DNA from: Chthoniobacterales bacterium
Lineage (GTDB): Bacteria > Verrucomicrobiota > Verrucomicrobiia > Chthoniobacterales > UBA10450
Direction: 5' to 3'
Length of the DNA: 37,592 nt
Assembly (NCBI GenBank): GCA_013697365.1
Contig: JACCXA010000250.1
Coordinates: forward strand, 1-37,592
Below the pieces are notes generated by a model, which saw nothing but the letters and a program-made list of their open reading frames with translations, searched no databases and was not told the DNA's origin. Positions within the stretch are counted from its first letter, which is position 1. Every line of letters begins with the position of its first letter. Position numbers and translations under genes: made by a program. Below are positions 25,522 to 33,603 of this stretch, piece after piece.

Positions 25522-25668
25522 GGGGAGCGCACGCTTGTAGCGTGCTGGTCGTCGCATTCTGCGACGACGAACTTTCCTGCGCGAAGGGAAGCATTTTGAG
25601 GTGCTCTGCCGACGAAAGGTCGTTTCGGCAGGATGCCGAAACCAGCACGCTACAAGCGTGCGCTCCCC
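25522..25668. repeat. perfect 27-bp inverted repeat with two inner hairpins, between murE and murF
   Basis: The arms at 25522-25548 (starting GGGGAGCGCACGC) and 25642-25668 (ending GCGTGCGCTCCCC) are exact reverse complements over 27 bases. Inside are two further palindromes. One at 25548-25568 has stem GTCGTCGCA with a TTC loop. The other at 25623-25641 has stem TTTCGGCA with a GGA loop. The whole can fold as a cloverleaf of 147 bases. There is no ORF of its own. It looks like a mobile non-coding palindromic element of the REP/MITE kind sitting inside the dcw operon. Whether it terminates, pauses or stabilises the transcript cannot be told from sequence. Confidence 0.9.
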
Positions 25669-25683
25669 GGTTTCGTTGCCGCT

Positions 25684-27165
25684 TCATTGGAACTCGACTG
25701 GCTGATTTTCCAGGGCGCGCCGGGCAACCTGGAGGTCGTCGAACGGAATTGTGCTGTCCGCGAATTCCTGGTAAGTCTCGTGGCCTTTGCCGGCGATGAG
25801 GACGATATCGCGCGGCTGCGCAAGCGCGATGGCGCGCGCAATCGCGCCCGCGCGATCGGCGATCTTCTCGTAGCGCTCGGAGCGGAAACCTTTTTCGACT
25901 TCCGCAATGATGGCGTCCGGGTCTTCTTTTCGCGGATTGTCAGAGGTAATGATGCTGAAATCGGCATTTTGCTCGGCGGCAGCGGCCATCAGTGCCCGCT
26001 TCTGCCGATCGCGATCACCGCCGCACCCGAAAACCACGATCAATTTGCGCGGCGACAATTCGCGCAGCGTCTTGAGCACGTTCAGCAACGCATCGGGCGT
26101 GTGCGCATAATCGACAAAGACCTGGAATTGCCGCCTGGCCGGAACCGCTTCCACGCGCCCGGGGACTTGCGGTGATTTCGCCAGGTTCAGGATCGCCTCC
26201 CGCACACCTAGTCCAAGGCTGCTCGCCGCCGCCAGGGCGGCAAGCGAGTTCGCGACATTGAAGCGGCCAATCAACGGGACGCGGACCAGGTAGCTTTTGC
26301 CGCGGGCATCGAGCTGATAGGACGTGCCGGCGAACTCCGGGCGGTAACCGGAGGCGCGAAAATCCGCACGCGCACTCATCCCGTAAGTAACAACGGGGAA
26401 GTCTTTCCCGAGATGATCGATGATTCGTTCGCCGTAGCGGTCGTCAATGTTCACCACGGCCGTGGACTTTTTCTTCACCTGCTGGCTCGCGAGGCCGCTG
26501 AACAGTTTCAGTTTTGCCTCAAAGTAGCTTTCCATCGTGCCGTGAAAATCGAGATGGTCCTGCGTCAGGTTCGTGAAAATGGCGACATCCCATTCCAACC
26601 CACGGGTTCGCTCCTGCGCGATGGCGTGCGACGAGACCTCCATAACCGCAGCCTTGCACCCGGCGTTTACCATTTGCGCGAGCAACTCCTGCAGTTCGAG
26701 GGACTCGGGCGTAGTACGGATCGCAGGAAGAACGCGTTCCGCGATCTCATACCTCACTGTCCCAAGCAGGCCGCAGCGCAGCCCGGCTTTCTCGCAAATA
26801 TGTTTAAGCAGAAAGGCCGTCGTCGTCTTACCGTTTGTTCCCGTGACTCCCGCCATCTTGAGCCGGCGGACCGGACGATCGTAAAAAGCGGCGGCGAGAT
26901 CAGCTAACGCCGTCCGCGTGTTCCCGACTTGCACGCAGGTGGCACGGGGCTGTTGCACGCAGGTTTCCGCGACGATGACCGACGCTCCCTTCTCGATCGC
27001 TTGATCGATGAATTGATGGCCGTCGCTCTTTTCGCCGCGCAAGGCGACGAAGACGCCATTCTTTTGCACGCGGCGTGAATCGTAGGCGAGGCCGTCGACC
27101 GGGCGATCTAGGGTGCCCACAACCGATCCCGCCTCGATGGCTGGCAGGAGATTTTTGAGCAGCAT
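25684..27165 (-). CDS. murE: MurE, UDP-MurNAc-dipeptide:meso-diaminopimelate ligase
   Basis: MurE adds the third stem residue. The motif SDNPRKEDP in the C-terminal domain is the DNPR signature of meso-diaminopimelate-adding enzymes, so the wall is predicted to be DAP-type. Other motifs: DSRRVQKNGVFVAL, P-loop GVTGTNGKTTTA, TTPESLELQ, EVSSHAI, NLTQDHLDFHG, and DYAHTPDAL. ATG at 27165 gives 493 residues with a normal MurE N-terminus (MLLKNLL). A TTG ten codons earlier would overlap the ftsI stop (TTGA) and is an alternative. Neither has a good Shine-Dalgarno. Confidence 0.96.
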   Translation of the reverse strand: MLLKNLLPAIEAGSVVGTLDRPVDGLAYDSRRVQKNGVFVALRGEKSDGHQFIDQAIEKGASVIVAETCVQQPRATCVQVGNTRTALADLAAAFYDRPVRRLKMAGVTGTNGKTTTAFLLKHICEKAGLRCGLLGTVRYEIAERVLPAIRTTPESLELQELLAQMVNAGCKAAVMEVSSHAIAQERTRGLEWDVAIFTNLTQDHLDFHGTMESYFEAKLKLFSGLASQQVKKKSTAVVNIDDRYGERIIDHLGKDFPVVTYGMSARADFRASGYRPEFAGTSYQLDARGKSYLVRVPLIGRFNVANSLAALAAASSLGLGVREAILNLAKSPQVPGRVEAVPARRQFQVFVDYAHTPDALLNVLKTLRELSPRKLIVVFGCGGDRDRQKRALMAAAAEQNADFSIITSDNPRKEDPDAIIAEVEKGFRSERYEKIADRAGAIARAIALAQPRDIVLIAGKGHETYQEFADSTIPFDDLQVARRALENQPVEFQ

Positions 27166-27191
27166 GAGGTGAAGCCAAACGGGCGAAGCGG

Positions 27192-28952
27192 TCAACGGCG
27201 GGGAGCGTTGGTTAAGGCGATTTGCCCCGCGGTGCCGGGTTTGCTGAGTTCCTCATGCGGCTCAAGATCGAGATAGCGGGCAGCCTTCTCCGCGATGCGG
27301 GAGAAGATGGGGGCGGCGATAGTGCCGCCGTAGTTTAATTCGTTTTTGGTCTTCGCGTCGTCCAGGACCACGAGCGCAACGAACTGCGGCCGGTCGGCAG
27401 GCATATAGCCAGAGAAAGAGACGACATACTTGCCGTGTTCATATCCGCCCTTTGGATCGACCTTCTGCGCCGTCCCCGTCTTGCCGCAGATCGTGAACCC
27501 GGCAACGGCCGCGCCGGCCGCCGTGCCGCGTTCACTCACTACCCCACGCAACGCCGTTCCGATCTGCTGCGCGGTCAGCGGCGTAACGACCTGACGCAGC
27601 ACGGTCGGCGTAAACGCGCTTACCATCTCACCGTTCGCTTTCGTAATCGACTTCACGATACGCGGAGTAACGAGCTTGCCTCCATTCGCAATCGCCGCCA
27701 TTGCCACCGTCATCTGCAACGGCGTGACGCCCACTTCGTGACCCATTGGGATTCGGGTGATGGAGATTTTGCTCCAGGATTGCGGAGGGCGAATCACTCC
27801 CGGAATCTCACCCGGCAATTCGATGCCGGTTCGTTCGCCGAAACCGAAGCGGCGGATGTATTCGTAAAACTTCTGTTCGCCCACCGAGAGCGCGAGTTTC
27901 GCCGCGCCGATGTTACTGGATTTAACCAGCACATCCTGCACGGTCATCTCGCCGTAGCCGTGGTGATCATGCAAAGCACGACCGCCTAAATTCCAAAGAC
28001 CGTTCTCGCAGAAGATGGTCGAATCCAATGAGACTTTGCGTTCGTTCAAAGCCGCCGCTGCCGTCACGATCTTGAACGTGGAACCCGGCTCCATCATGTC
28101 GATGATGGCGCGGTTCTTCATTTGTTCAGCCTTGGCGTCGGCGCGCTGATTGATGTCGTAATGCGGGCGATTGGCCATCGCCAGGATCTCCCCGGTATCG
28201 GGGCGCATCAGGATGATGGTGGCTTTCTCCGGCCGGTACTCGCGCACCGCGGCGTCGATCTCGTTCTCGACAATATTCTGCAGGTTCAGGTCGATCGTCA
28301 GGTGAACGCGATGCCCGTCGCGCGGCGCCCGTTCCTGTCCGCGGTAGAGAACGATCTCCTGGCCGGCGCGGTTATGCTCGATGAAGCGGTAGCCATCTTC
28401 GCCATGCAGGTAATCCTCCATGGAAGACTCGACGCCCTGAATGCCGCGATGCTCGAAATCTGTGAAGCCGATGACGTGGCACAGCATTGACCCATTCGGA
28501 TAAACGCGGGTCGAGCCGCGCTCGAAGTACACGCCACGCAGCTTTTCCGCGACTAGTCTCTTCCGGAGCGCGGCCGTGACCGCTACCGGCACCTCGCGCT
28601 TCAGCACGACGTAGCGGCGAGCGCCGCTTAGCTTTTCCGACAATTCATTCGCTGGGATTTCCAACGTCTCTGCCAGCAGCTGCGTCAACGCGGCTGCATC
28701 GTTTACGTGCGTGGCATCTGCCACCACGGTTTCTCCCGGTATGTTGTCGGCGAGCACTTCGCCATTGGCGTCCAGAATGGCGCCGCGTTCGGCGTAGATG
28801 GTCTGTCGGTAGACGTGCTTCTCAGCAGCGAGCCCGGCGTATTCGTCGTGCATGATCATCTGCAGGTAGACGAGCCGAAACGAGAACAGACTGAACAACC
28901 CCGCGAAAGCGAAGCAGACCAGCGCGCAACGTGTCCGGCAATTCCACTTCAT
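27192..28952 (-). CDS. ftsI: FtsI, septal penicillin-binding transpeptidase (PBP3-like)
   Basis: This class B penicillin-binding protein crosslinks septal peptidoglycan. It has 586 residues: a short cytoplasmic N-terminus, one membrane anchor (about 9-31), a PBP dimerisation/pedestal region starting YAERGAILDANG, and a transpeptidase domain. The three active-site motifs are intact: STFK (291-294, catalytic Ser291), SSN (345-347) and KTGT (491-494). There is no C-terminal PASTA domain. It overlaps ftsL by 4 bases and leads into murE. Its glycosyltransferase partner FtsW is encoded in the same cluster. Confidence 0.96.
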   Translation of the reverse strand: MKWNCRTRCALVCFAFAGLFSLFSFRLVYLQMIMHDEYAGLAAEKHVYRQTIYAERGAILDANGEVLADNIPGETVVADATHVNDAAALTQLLAETLEIPANELSEKLSGARRYVVLKREVPVAVTAALRKRLVAEKLRGVYFERGSTRVYPNGSMLCHVIGFTDFEHRGIQGVESSMEDYLHGEDGYRFIEHNRAGQEIVLYRGQERAPRDGHRVHLTIDLNLQNIVENEIDAAVREYRPEKATIILMRPDTGEILAMANRPHYDINQRADAKAEQMKNRAIIDMMEPGSTFKIVTAAAALNERKVSLDSTIFCENGLWNLGGRALHDHHGYGEMTVQDVLVKSSNIGAAKLALSVGEQKFYEYIRRFGFGERTGIELPGEIPGVIRPPQSWSKISITRIPMGHEVGVTPLQMTVAMAAIANGGKLVTPRIVKSITKANGEMVSAFTPTVLRQVVTPLTAQQIGTALRGVVSERGTAAGAAVAGFTICGKTGTAQKVDPKGGYEHGKYVVSFSGYMPADRPQFVALVVLDDAKTKNELNYGGTIAAPIFSRIAEKAARYLDLEPHEELSKPGTAGQIALTNAPRR

Positions 28953-29317
28953 CTTGCGGGCCGCTGGTTGACGACTGGCTGAATGGCGTCTTCACCTTGA
29001 GCACCTGCGGGCGTGCTAATCCGCACGATGCTCGGCTCGGCGATCGGGATCATCTTGAGGTAGCCTTCTTTCAGGCGCCGCTGCAGGGCTGAGCGTGAAG
29101 TGAGCGCGGCGATCTGAACATTGGCGACGTCGTTTTGCGAACGCACGCTGGCGAGCTCGTTCTCCAGCGCCTTTTTGCGATCGCCGAGTGTGTACAGCTG
29201 CACGTTCAAGTAAACGTAGATAAGCCCGGTGAGCGCGACGAAGGCCGTGAGGACGAGCCAGCGCGCGAGCGAAGGAGCATTGATGGTGTTGAACTGCTTT
29301 CGGCGTGAGCGACGCAT
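28949..29317 (-). CDS. ftsL: FtsL-like division protein
   Basis: This small bitopic protein has 122 residues: a basic N-terminus (MRRSRRKQ), one membrane helix (about 17-37) and a periplasmic coiled coil (about 40-85) with DRKKALENELASVRSQN. It ends in a short disordered tail. Sequence conservation of FtsL is low. The call rests on topology, size and position between rsmH and ftsI. The start overlaps the rsmH stop by one base (TAATG), and the end overlaps the ftsI start (ATGA). Confidence 0.85.
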   Translation of the reverse strand: MRRSRRKQFNTINAPSLARWLVLTAFVALTGLIYVYLNVQLYTLGDRKKALENELASVRSQNDVANVQIAALTSRSALQRRLKEGYLKMIPIAEPSIVRISTPAGAQGEDAIQPVVNQRPAR

Positions 29318-30240
29318 TAGAGTTTTTCGGCTACGCGCAGCTTCGCGCTGCGCGATCGTGGATTGGCGCGTTGTTCGTTCTCACCCGGCTCAACTGGTTT
29401 TGAGGTTATGAGCTTGAGCTTGTAATCAGGATTCGGCCGCGGCTCGGGCCACTCCGGGCGATCGAGGAACTGGTGGCTGCGATCGCGGAAGACGTTTTTC
29501 ACGATGCGATCTTCCAGCGAATGGAAGGTGATGACCGCGATGCGAGACCCCGATTCCAGCCGCCCGATAAGCGCGCTGAGGCCATCAGCAAGCGCGCCGA
29601 GTTCATCGTTCACCTCCATGCGCAAGGCCTGAAAGACCTGCGTGGCAGGATGTTTCCGGCCATGACGCCACACGATCTTTTCGATCGCTTTCGCGAGCTG
29701 CATGGTTTCCCGGAACGGCGTCGTCTTGCGCTGTTTGACGAGCTGGCTCGCGATGCGACGCGCGGCGGGTTCCTCGCCTAAATCGCGGAAGAGCTGGGTC
29801 AGTTCCTCCTCGCCGTAGCCGTTGACCACGTCCGCAGCCGTCAGCTCACGGCGTTGGTCCATTCGCATATCAAGCGGACCATTTCGCATTACGCTAAATC
29901 CGCGCTCGCCGTTTTCGAGTTGACGAGAGGAAACGCCCAGATCCAAAAGCGCTCCACCGATGCCGATGATGCCAAGCTCGTCCAGCACGCGGGCCGCATC
30001 CCGGAAATTTTCCTGACGCAGCGTCATGCGACCGTGGAAACGCGCCAGACGCTCCGTCGCATAAGCGATTGCATCCGGGTCCTGATCGAAGGCAAGGACG
30101 TCAGCCCCCGTTTGCAGAATCGCTTCTGTATGGCCCCCTCCTCCACAGGTTCCATCCAGCACGAGGGAGCCGGCGCGCGGCGCGAGAAGCTCCACGACCT
30201 CGGTTTCAAGCACCGGGCGATGATAAGTTGTCTCCTCCAT
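29317..30240 (-). CDS. rsmH: RsmH, 16S rRNA (cytosine-1402 N4) methyltransferase
   Basis: RsmH methylates C1402 of 16S rRNA with S-adenosylmethionine; it is the usual second dcw gene. Motifs: YHRPVLETEVVELL, the SAM-binding LDGTCGGGGHTEAIL, DQDPDAIAYA, LLDLGVSSRQLE, RGFSV with GPLDMRMD, and FHSLEDRIVKN near the end. ATG at 30240 is preferred because GAGG precedes it at suitable spacing and the product (307 residues) matches the family. An ATG at 30318, 9 bases after mraZ, would add 26 residues and cannot be excluded. Confidence 0.95.
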   Translation of the reverse strand: MEETTYHRPVLETEVVELLAPRAGSLVLDGTCGGGGHTEAILQTGADVLAFDQDPDAIAYATERLARFHGRMTLRQENFRDAARVLDELGIIGIGGALLDLGVSSRQLENGERGFSVMRNGPLDMRMDQRRELTAADVVNGYGEEELTQLFRDLGEEPAARRIASQLVKQRKTTPFRETMQLAKAIEKIVWRHGRKHPATQVFQALRMEVNDELGALADGLSALIGRLESGSRIAVITFHSLEDRIVKNVFRDRSHQFLDRPEWPEPRPNPDYKLKLITSKPVEPGENEQRANPRSRSAKLRVAEKL

Positions 30241-30327
30241 TTCCTGCGCCTCGTCTTCGGTGATGAGCGGGCCGGTCGCGAACCAGACGGGGCGCTCCCT
30301 TAACAACGCGTTCATCATCAGAATCGC

Positions 30328-30804
30328 CTAAAGGCCGATCATCTCTGCGACGTGCTGGTAAGTCGGCGTTTCCTCCTCCTGGGAGCGTTTCCATTTCTGC
30401 AGATTCCAAATTTCGAAACGGCCGGCCCCCCCGATGAGTGCCACTTCGCCTTTTAGTTCCAACTCCTGGCAGGTCTCGATCGGCAGGACGAGACGGCCCT
30501 GTTTATCCGAGGAAGCGTGCTGGGCGCGCGCATGAAGCTGGCGGGAGAAGACGCGGCGATCGCGCTGAGGAACGGTGGCGTCCGAGTGCGCCTGGGCACT
30601 CATACGCGCGAACTCCTCCTCCGACATAACGAGAAGGAATTGGAGTGAAGGATCGGGCAGGAGAATAAAATCTTCTCCGTCCTTGCTGCGCCAGCGCGAT
30701 GGGATCGTGATGCGATTCTTGTCGTCGATGGAATGACGAAATTGACCCGCATAGAAAGTTTGAGTCTGAGAAACGTGGTCCATGCAGACGGGAAGCTTTG
30801 CCAT
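30328..30804 (-). CDS. mraZ: MraZ, transcriptional regulator of the dcw cluster
   Basis: MraZ is an AbrB-like DNA-binding protein that represses the dcw promoter in E. coli. It has 158 residues from ATG 30804, with two SpoVT/AbrB-like halves: FRHSIDDKNRITIPSRWR in the first and ASSDKQGRLVLPIETCQEL in the second. An ATG at 30783 is also possible. A GTG at 30834 is unlikely because it would place the TGG boxes inside the gene. It is the first gene of the cluster. Its own binding sites appear to lie just upstream (30809-30833). Confidence 0.94.
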   Translation of the reverse strand: MAKLPVCMDHVSQTQTFYAGQFRHSIDDKNRITIPSRWRSKDGEDFILLPDPSLQFLLVMSEEEFARMSAQAHSDATVPQRDRRVFSRQLHARAQHASSDKQGRLVLPIETCQELELKGEVALIGGAGRFEIWNLQKWKRSQEEETPTYQHVAEMIGL

Positions 30805-30808
30805 TTCA

Positions 30809-30833
30809 ATCCACTTCGCCCCACTCCTAACCA
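30809..30833 (-). promoter_or_regulatory. putative MraZ boxes (three TGG repeats, 10-bp period)
   Basis: On the minus strand three boxes, TGGTT, TGGGG and TGGAT, each begin exactly 10 bases apart, with five-base spacers. The last box ends 4 bases before the mraZ ATG. In E. coli MraZ binds three TGGGN direct repeats separated by 5 bases in the leader of its own gene. The match in spacing and position supports an autoregulatory operator. Only the central box fits TGGGN exactly. Confidence 0.6.
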
Positions 30834-30902
30834 CTTTGCATACCGCGGGTCAATCGAATTTACGGTCGTTTGCGGGATATTTCATCGCCGCTAAATTTCG
30901 CC

Positions 30903-31394
30903 ATGCCCTCGGCGCCAGTCTGGCAGATCTCTATTTGCGCCCTGGCCGTCGCGCACACTGGTCAGGCGCAACTCCAGGAAGGAGCGACTGGTGACTCCAT
31001 TCGCGTAACGGTTTCCATGAACCAGGATGGCTCTCGCACTGCCTACGAGTTCGATCCCGCGAATAAGAAAGCCACGGCAACGACAACCAACTCAGGCGGC
31101 AGGGCCACAGGTAAGATTCACTATCAACTTGACAACGCGGGCCGTTTCGGGACGGGCGAAGTCTATGACGGAAAAGGCCGTCTCCAGTTCAAGACGGTTT
31201 ATCGCTACGAAGCCAGCGGACGATTGATCGAAGAGGCGCGGCTAACTAAAGACGGCGCCCCAATGCAGAAGCTCGTTTACGCCTACGACGCCGATGGAAA
31301 GAAGACTGGATATTCCGTCTATGCCGCGGACGGGAAACTCCTGGGTTCAACCAAACCAGTCCCTTCACCTCCCGCAGTCTCAAAGAAAAAGTGA
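30903..31394 (+). CDS. small secreted protein with RHS/YD-like strand repeats
   Basis: About 163 residues from ATG 30903; a TTG at 30870 is an alternative start and neither has a good RBS. The N-terminus is a weak signal peptide (ICALAVAHTGQAQ). The rest is made of repeated beta-type units with Y-x-Y-D-x-x-G-x patterns, such as VYRYEASGRLIE, VYAYDADGKKTG and VYAADGKLLG. These resemble RHS/YD repeats but no toxin domain follows. Function is unknown. It diverges from mraZ and precedes the exbB gene by 74 bases. Confidence 0.65.
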   Translation: MPSAPVWQISICALAVAHTGQAQLQEGATGDSIRVTVSMNQDGSRTAYEFDPANKKATATTTNSGGRATGKIHYQLDNAGRFGTGEVYDGKGRLQFKTVYRYEASGRLIEEARLTKDGAPMQKLVYAYDADGKKTGYSVYAADGKLLGSTKPVPSPPAVSKKK

Positions 31395-31468
31395 CTCTGA
31401 TCGCGTCATGACGCTGCGATCCGCGACGCGCTTGCGAGGATTCGCGTTCCCAGCTAAGAACAGTTCGC

Positions 31469-32152
31469 ATGATCGATTACATCCAGAAGGGTGGTTTGCT
31501 CATGTGGCCCATTCTGGTCTGCAGCATCATTTCCATCGCTGTCTTCGCGGAGCGGCTGTTTTATTTGCATCGCGCTACAATCCACGTGGGCGAGTTTCTC
31601 CAGGGACTTTCAAATTTAATCAAACGACGCAATTTTGCGGAAGCGTTGCACGAATCTGCGGGCACTCCCGGACCGGTGGCGCGAGTGATTCACTCGGCCA
31701 TTATTCGCCACGATTCGCCGCGCTCGGAGTTACGAGAAATCGTCCAGGAATCAGCTCAACTCGAAGTGCCGAAGCTCGAGCGCTTCCTCGGTGTGCTGGC
31801 TACGATCGCTTTTCTTACACCTGTGCTCGGACTGCTCGGGACGGTGGCAGGAATGATCGACGCTTTCGGGACGATCGCTTCGAATGGAGGCTCGGCGACC
31901 GTGACCGAACTTTCCAATGGCGTCTATAAGAGCCTGCTCACAACCGCGGCCGGTCTGGTTGTAGCCACGCCCACATTCGTTGCCTACAGCTACCTCTCGT
32001 CGCGCGTGAATACGCTGATGCACGAGATGGAACGCGCCGGGATCGAGGTCGTGCACATGCTGACGGAGCGAGAAGCAGCGGCCGACATCATCACGTTTCA
32101 GCAACCCGCCATCGCCGCCGCCGGAGAACGCGAGCGGCGCATTGATCGTTAA
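31469..32152 (+). CDS. exbB: ExbB/TolQ/MotA family proton channel protein
   Basis: This inner-membrane protein of 227 residues has three hydrophobic segments (about 10-30, 105-130 and 150-175). The channel-lining LTPVLGLLGTVAGMIDAF and VYKSLLTTAAGLVVATPTF motifs of ExbB/TolQ are present. With ExbD it uses the proton gradient to drive TonB-type energy transfer to outer-membrane transporters. The following genes encode ExbD and a TonB-like protein, which favours ExbB over TolQ or MotA. Confidence 0.9.
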   Translation: MIDYIQKGGLLMWPILVCSIISIAVFAERLFYLHRATIHVGEFLQGLSNLIKRRNFAEALHESAGTPGPVARVIHSAIIRHDSPRSELREIVQESAQLEVPKLERFLGVLATIAFLTPVLGLLGTVAGMIDAFGTIASNGGSATVTELSNGVYKSLLTTAAGLVVATPTFVAYSYLSSRVNTLMHEMERAGIEVVHMLTEREAAADIITFQQPAIAAAGERERRIDR

Positions 32153-32173
32153 GCCGTTCAGCCGTTGGCGCCG

Positions 32174-32578
32174 ATGAAGCTTGCCCGCACGAAGCAATAC
32201 CACTTCGGCTGGCTGGCGGTGATTTCCGCAATCGATATTGTTTTCTTGCTGATTTTCTTCCTTTTACTCAGCTCGAATTTTATTCTTCAGCCTGGTATCG
32301 CCGTCTCCCTTCCCCTTTCGCGCTTCACCCTCGGTCCGCAGGTGAATCCGCAGATCATCTCGATCACCGGCGGGGCGGCTCCTTCTGTTTATTTTCGCGA
32401 CCAGAAAGTTGCCCTCGACCAACTTGGTCCCCTCCTGGACGCCGCGAAAAGTGAGGGGCGCCCCGTCATCATCAAGGCAGATCGTCAGACGCCCTATGAA
32501 TTGGTCGTCGCGGTGACAAATGCGACGCTCGAGCGCGGGATCACCTCCGTCTCCTTGGCGAGCGCGCCGCCGCCATGA
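32174..32578 (+). CDS. exbD: ExbD/TolR family protein
   Basis: This protein of 134 residues has a short cytoplasmic N-terminus and one transmembrane helix. The helix contains the conserved Asp of the family, in AIDIVFLLIFFLLLSS. A periplasmic domain with YFRDQKV and PVIIKADRQTPYELVV follows, typical of ExbD/TolR. It starts at an ATG 21 bases after exbB; a TTG three codons upstream is less likely. It overlaps the tonB-like gene by 4 bases (ATGA). Confidence 0.9.
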   Translation: MKLARTKQYHFGWLAVISAIDIVFLLIFFLLLSSNFILQPGIAVSLPLSRFTLGPQVNPQIISITGGAAPSVYFRDQKVALDQLGPLLDAAKSEGRPVIIKADRQTPYELVVAVTNATLERGITSVSLASAPPP

Positions 32579-33366
32579 CGCAGCCGGCCACAGCGGAGTT
32601 CTCTTCCCTCTTCGACTGGAGTCCCGCGCGCGGAAGGAAGCTTGCGCTCGTCAGTTTCATTTCGGGGTCGGCCCTTTTGCATGCCCTTTGCTTTTACGTT
32701 TTTCAAATCATCTACCCGCCTACCGTGACGCTGCCGCCCCCGCCGGCTCGGGTAAACATCATCACGCCCGCTTCTGAAGAAGGGCGTCTCCTCTTGCAAT
32801 GGATCGAAGCCGAGGATCCGGCGCTTTCCTCCACCACGCAGCGTCCAGCGGACGCGACCCTGTCTTTGCCGATGCCGGAACATATCCCTTCCTATCTGAG
32901 CAGAAGGCCGGCGTTACGAGAACCGACGCCATCTCAGCCCGATCTCCACGTGCCAAGCTCACATCCGCCCGCACCTGTGCCGAGACCGCGGAACCTGAAG
33001 ACTTCGCCAGCTCGGATCGTACCGACAAAGCTGACGTTCGGACCGGAAGCGCCGCAGCTTGGTCAGGCAAACATCCCGCCGCTGCGATTCACTGCTTCAA
33101 TCAAGGAGCCTCCTCAGTCCACTGAGTTCCGCGTCGCGTTTGGCGCCAGAGGCGACGTTCGATATTGCTTCCTCGAGCGCTCGTCTGGCGATGCCGCGCT
33201 CGATAAACAGGCGCGCAATTTCCTTTTGCTCGCTCGATTCTTGGCGGCCGAAGATAGAGAGTTAAAAATCGTGTCCGCACTTTTCTGGACCACCGCGATT
33301 TTCGAGTGGGGCAACGACATCGCCGCGCCTGCCACCGCAGCGTCGGCTGGCTCTTCCGCACCGTGA
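32575..33366 (+). CDS. tonB: TonB family energy-transducing protein
   Basis: The protein has 263 residues: a cytoplasmic N-terminus of about 25 residues, one transmembrane helix (about 24-45), a Pro/Ser-rich periplasmic spacer (about 48-155) and a C-terminal TonB-like domain (about 180-245: FRVAFGARGDVRYCFLERSS followed by DAALDKQARNFL). The variable proline spacer is normal for the family. It likely transfers proton-motive energy from ExbB-ExbD to outer-membrane receptors. The stop overlaps the GTG of the next gene (GTGA). Confidence 0.85.
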   Translation: MTQPATAEFSSLFDWSPARGRKLALVSFISGSALLHALCFYVFQIIYPPTVTLPPPPARVNIITPASEEGRLLLQWIEAEDPALSSTTQRPADATLSLPMPEHIPSYLSRRPALREPTPSQPDLHVPSSHPPAPVPRPRNLKTSPARIVPTKLTFGPEAPQLGQANIPPLRFTASIKEPPQSTEFRVAFGARGDVRYCFLERSSGDAALDKQARNFLLLARFLAAEDRELKIVSALFWTTAIFEWGNDIAAPATAASAGSSAP

Positions 33367-33602
33367 TCCGCGTCAGCCTCGCGGCGCTCGTAACCATCTA
33401 TCTGTTGGTTTTTCTTGCGGCGGTTTTTCTGCTCTGGATAGTGGGCGAGTGGAATCGCCGCCGGCGCGAACGCCGGGCGTTGCGTTATCGATTGCGCTGC
33501 GTGATCTGCGCCTTCGAGTTCGTGGACCGAACCCCTGCTTTGCTGCCGCGGTGCCCACGTTGCGGGAGCCTGAACGAACGATTCAAACCGGAGCAAATTT
33601 GA
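33363..33602 (+). CDS. small membrane-anchored zinc-ribbon protein
   Basis: The protein has 79 residues, starting at a GTG that overlaps the tonB stop (GTGA). A longer frame beginning with ATG at 33306 lies inside tonB and is disfavoured. The first 28 residues form one hydrophobic helix (LVTIYLLVFLAAVFLLWIV). A very basic stretch (NRRRRERRALRYR) and a four-Cys zinc ribbon follow: C46-x2-C49 and C64-x2-C67, the second as CPRCGS. I do not recognise a named family. It is coupled to the ExbBD-TonB genes and followed one base later by guaB3. Confidence 0.7.
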   Translation: MIRVSLAALVTIYLLVFLAAVFLLWIVGEWNRRRRERRALRYRLRCVICAFEFVDRTPALLPRCPRCGSLNERFKPEQI

Positions 33603-33603
33603 T

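Noticed and set aside
25495..25557. N-terminal extension of MurF into the palindrome
   Set aside because: The added residues are translated repeat arm; MurF similarity begins at the ATG at 25494.
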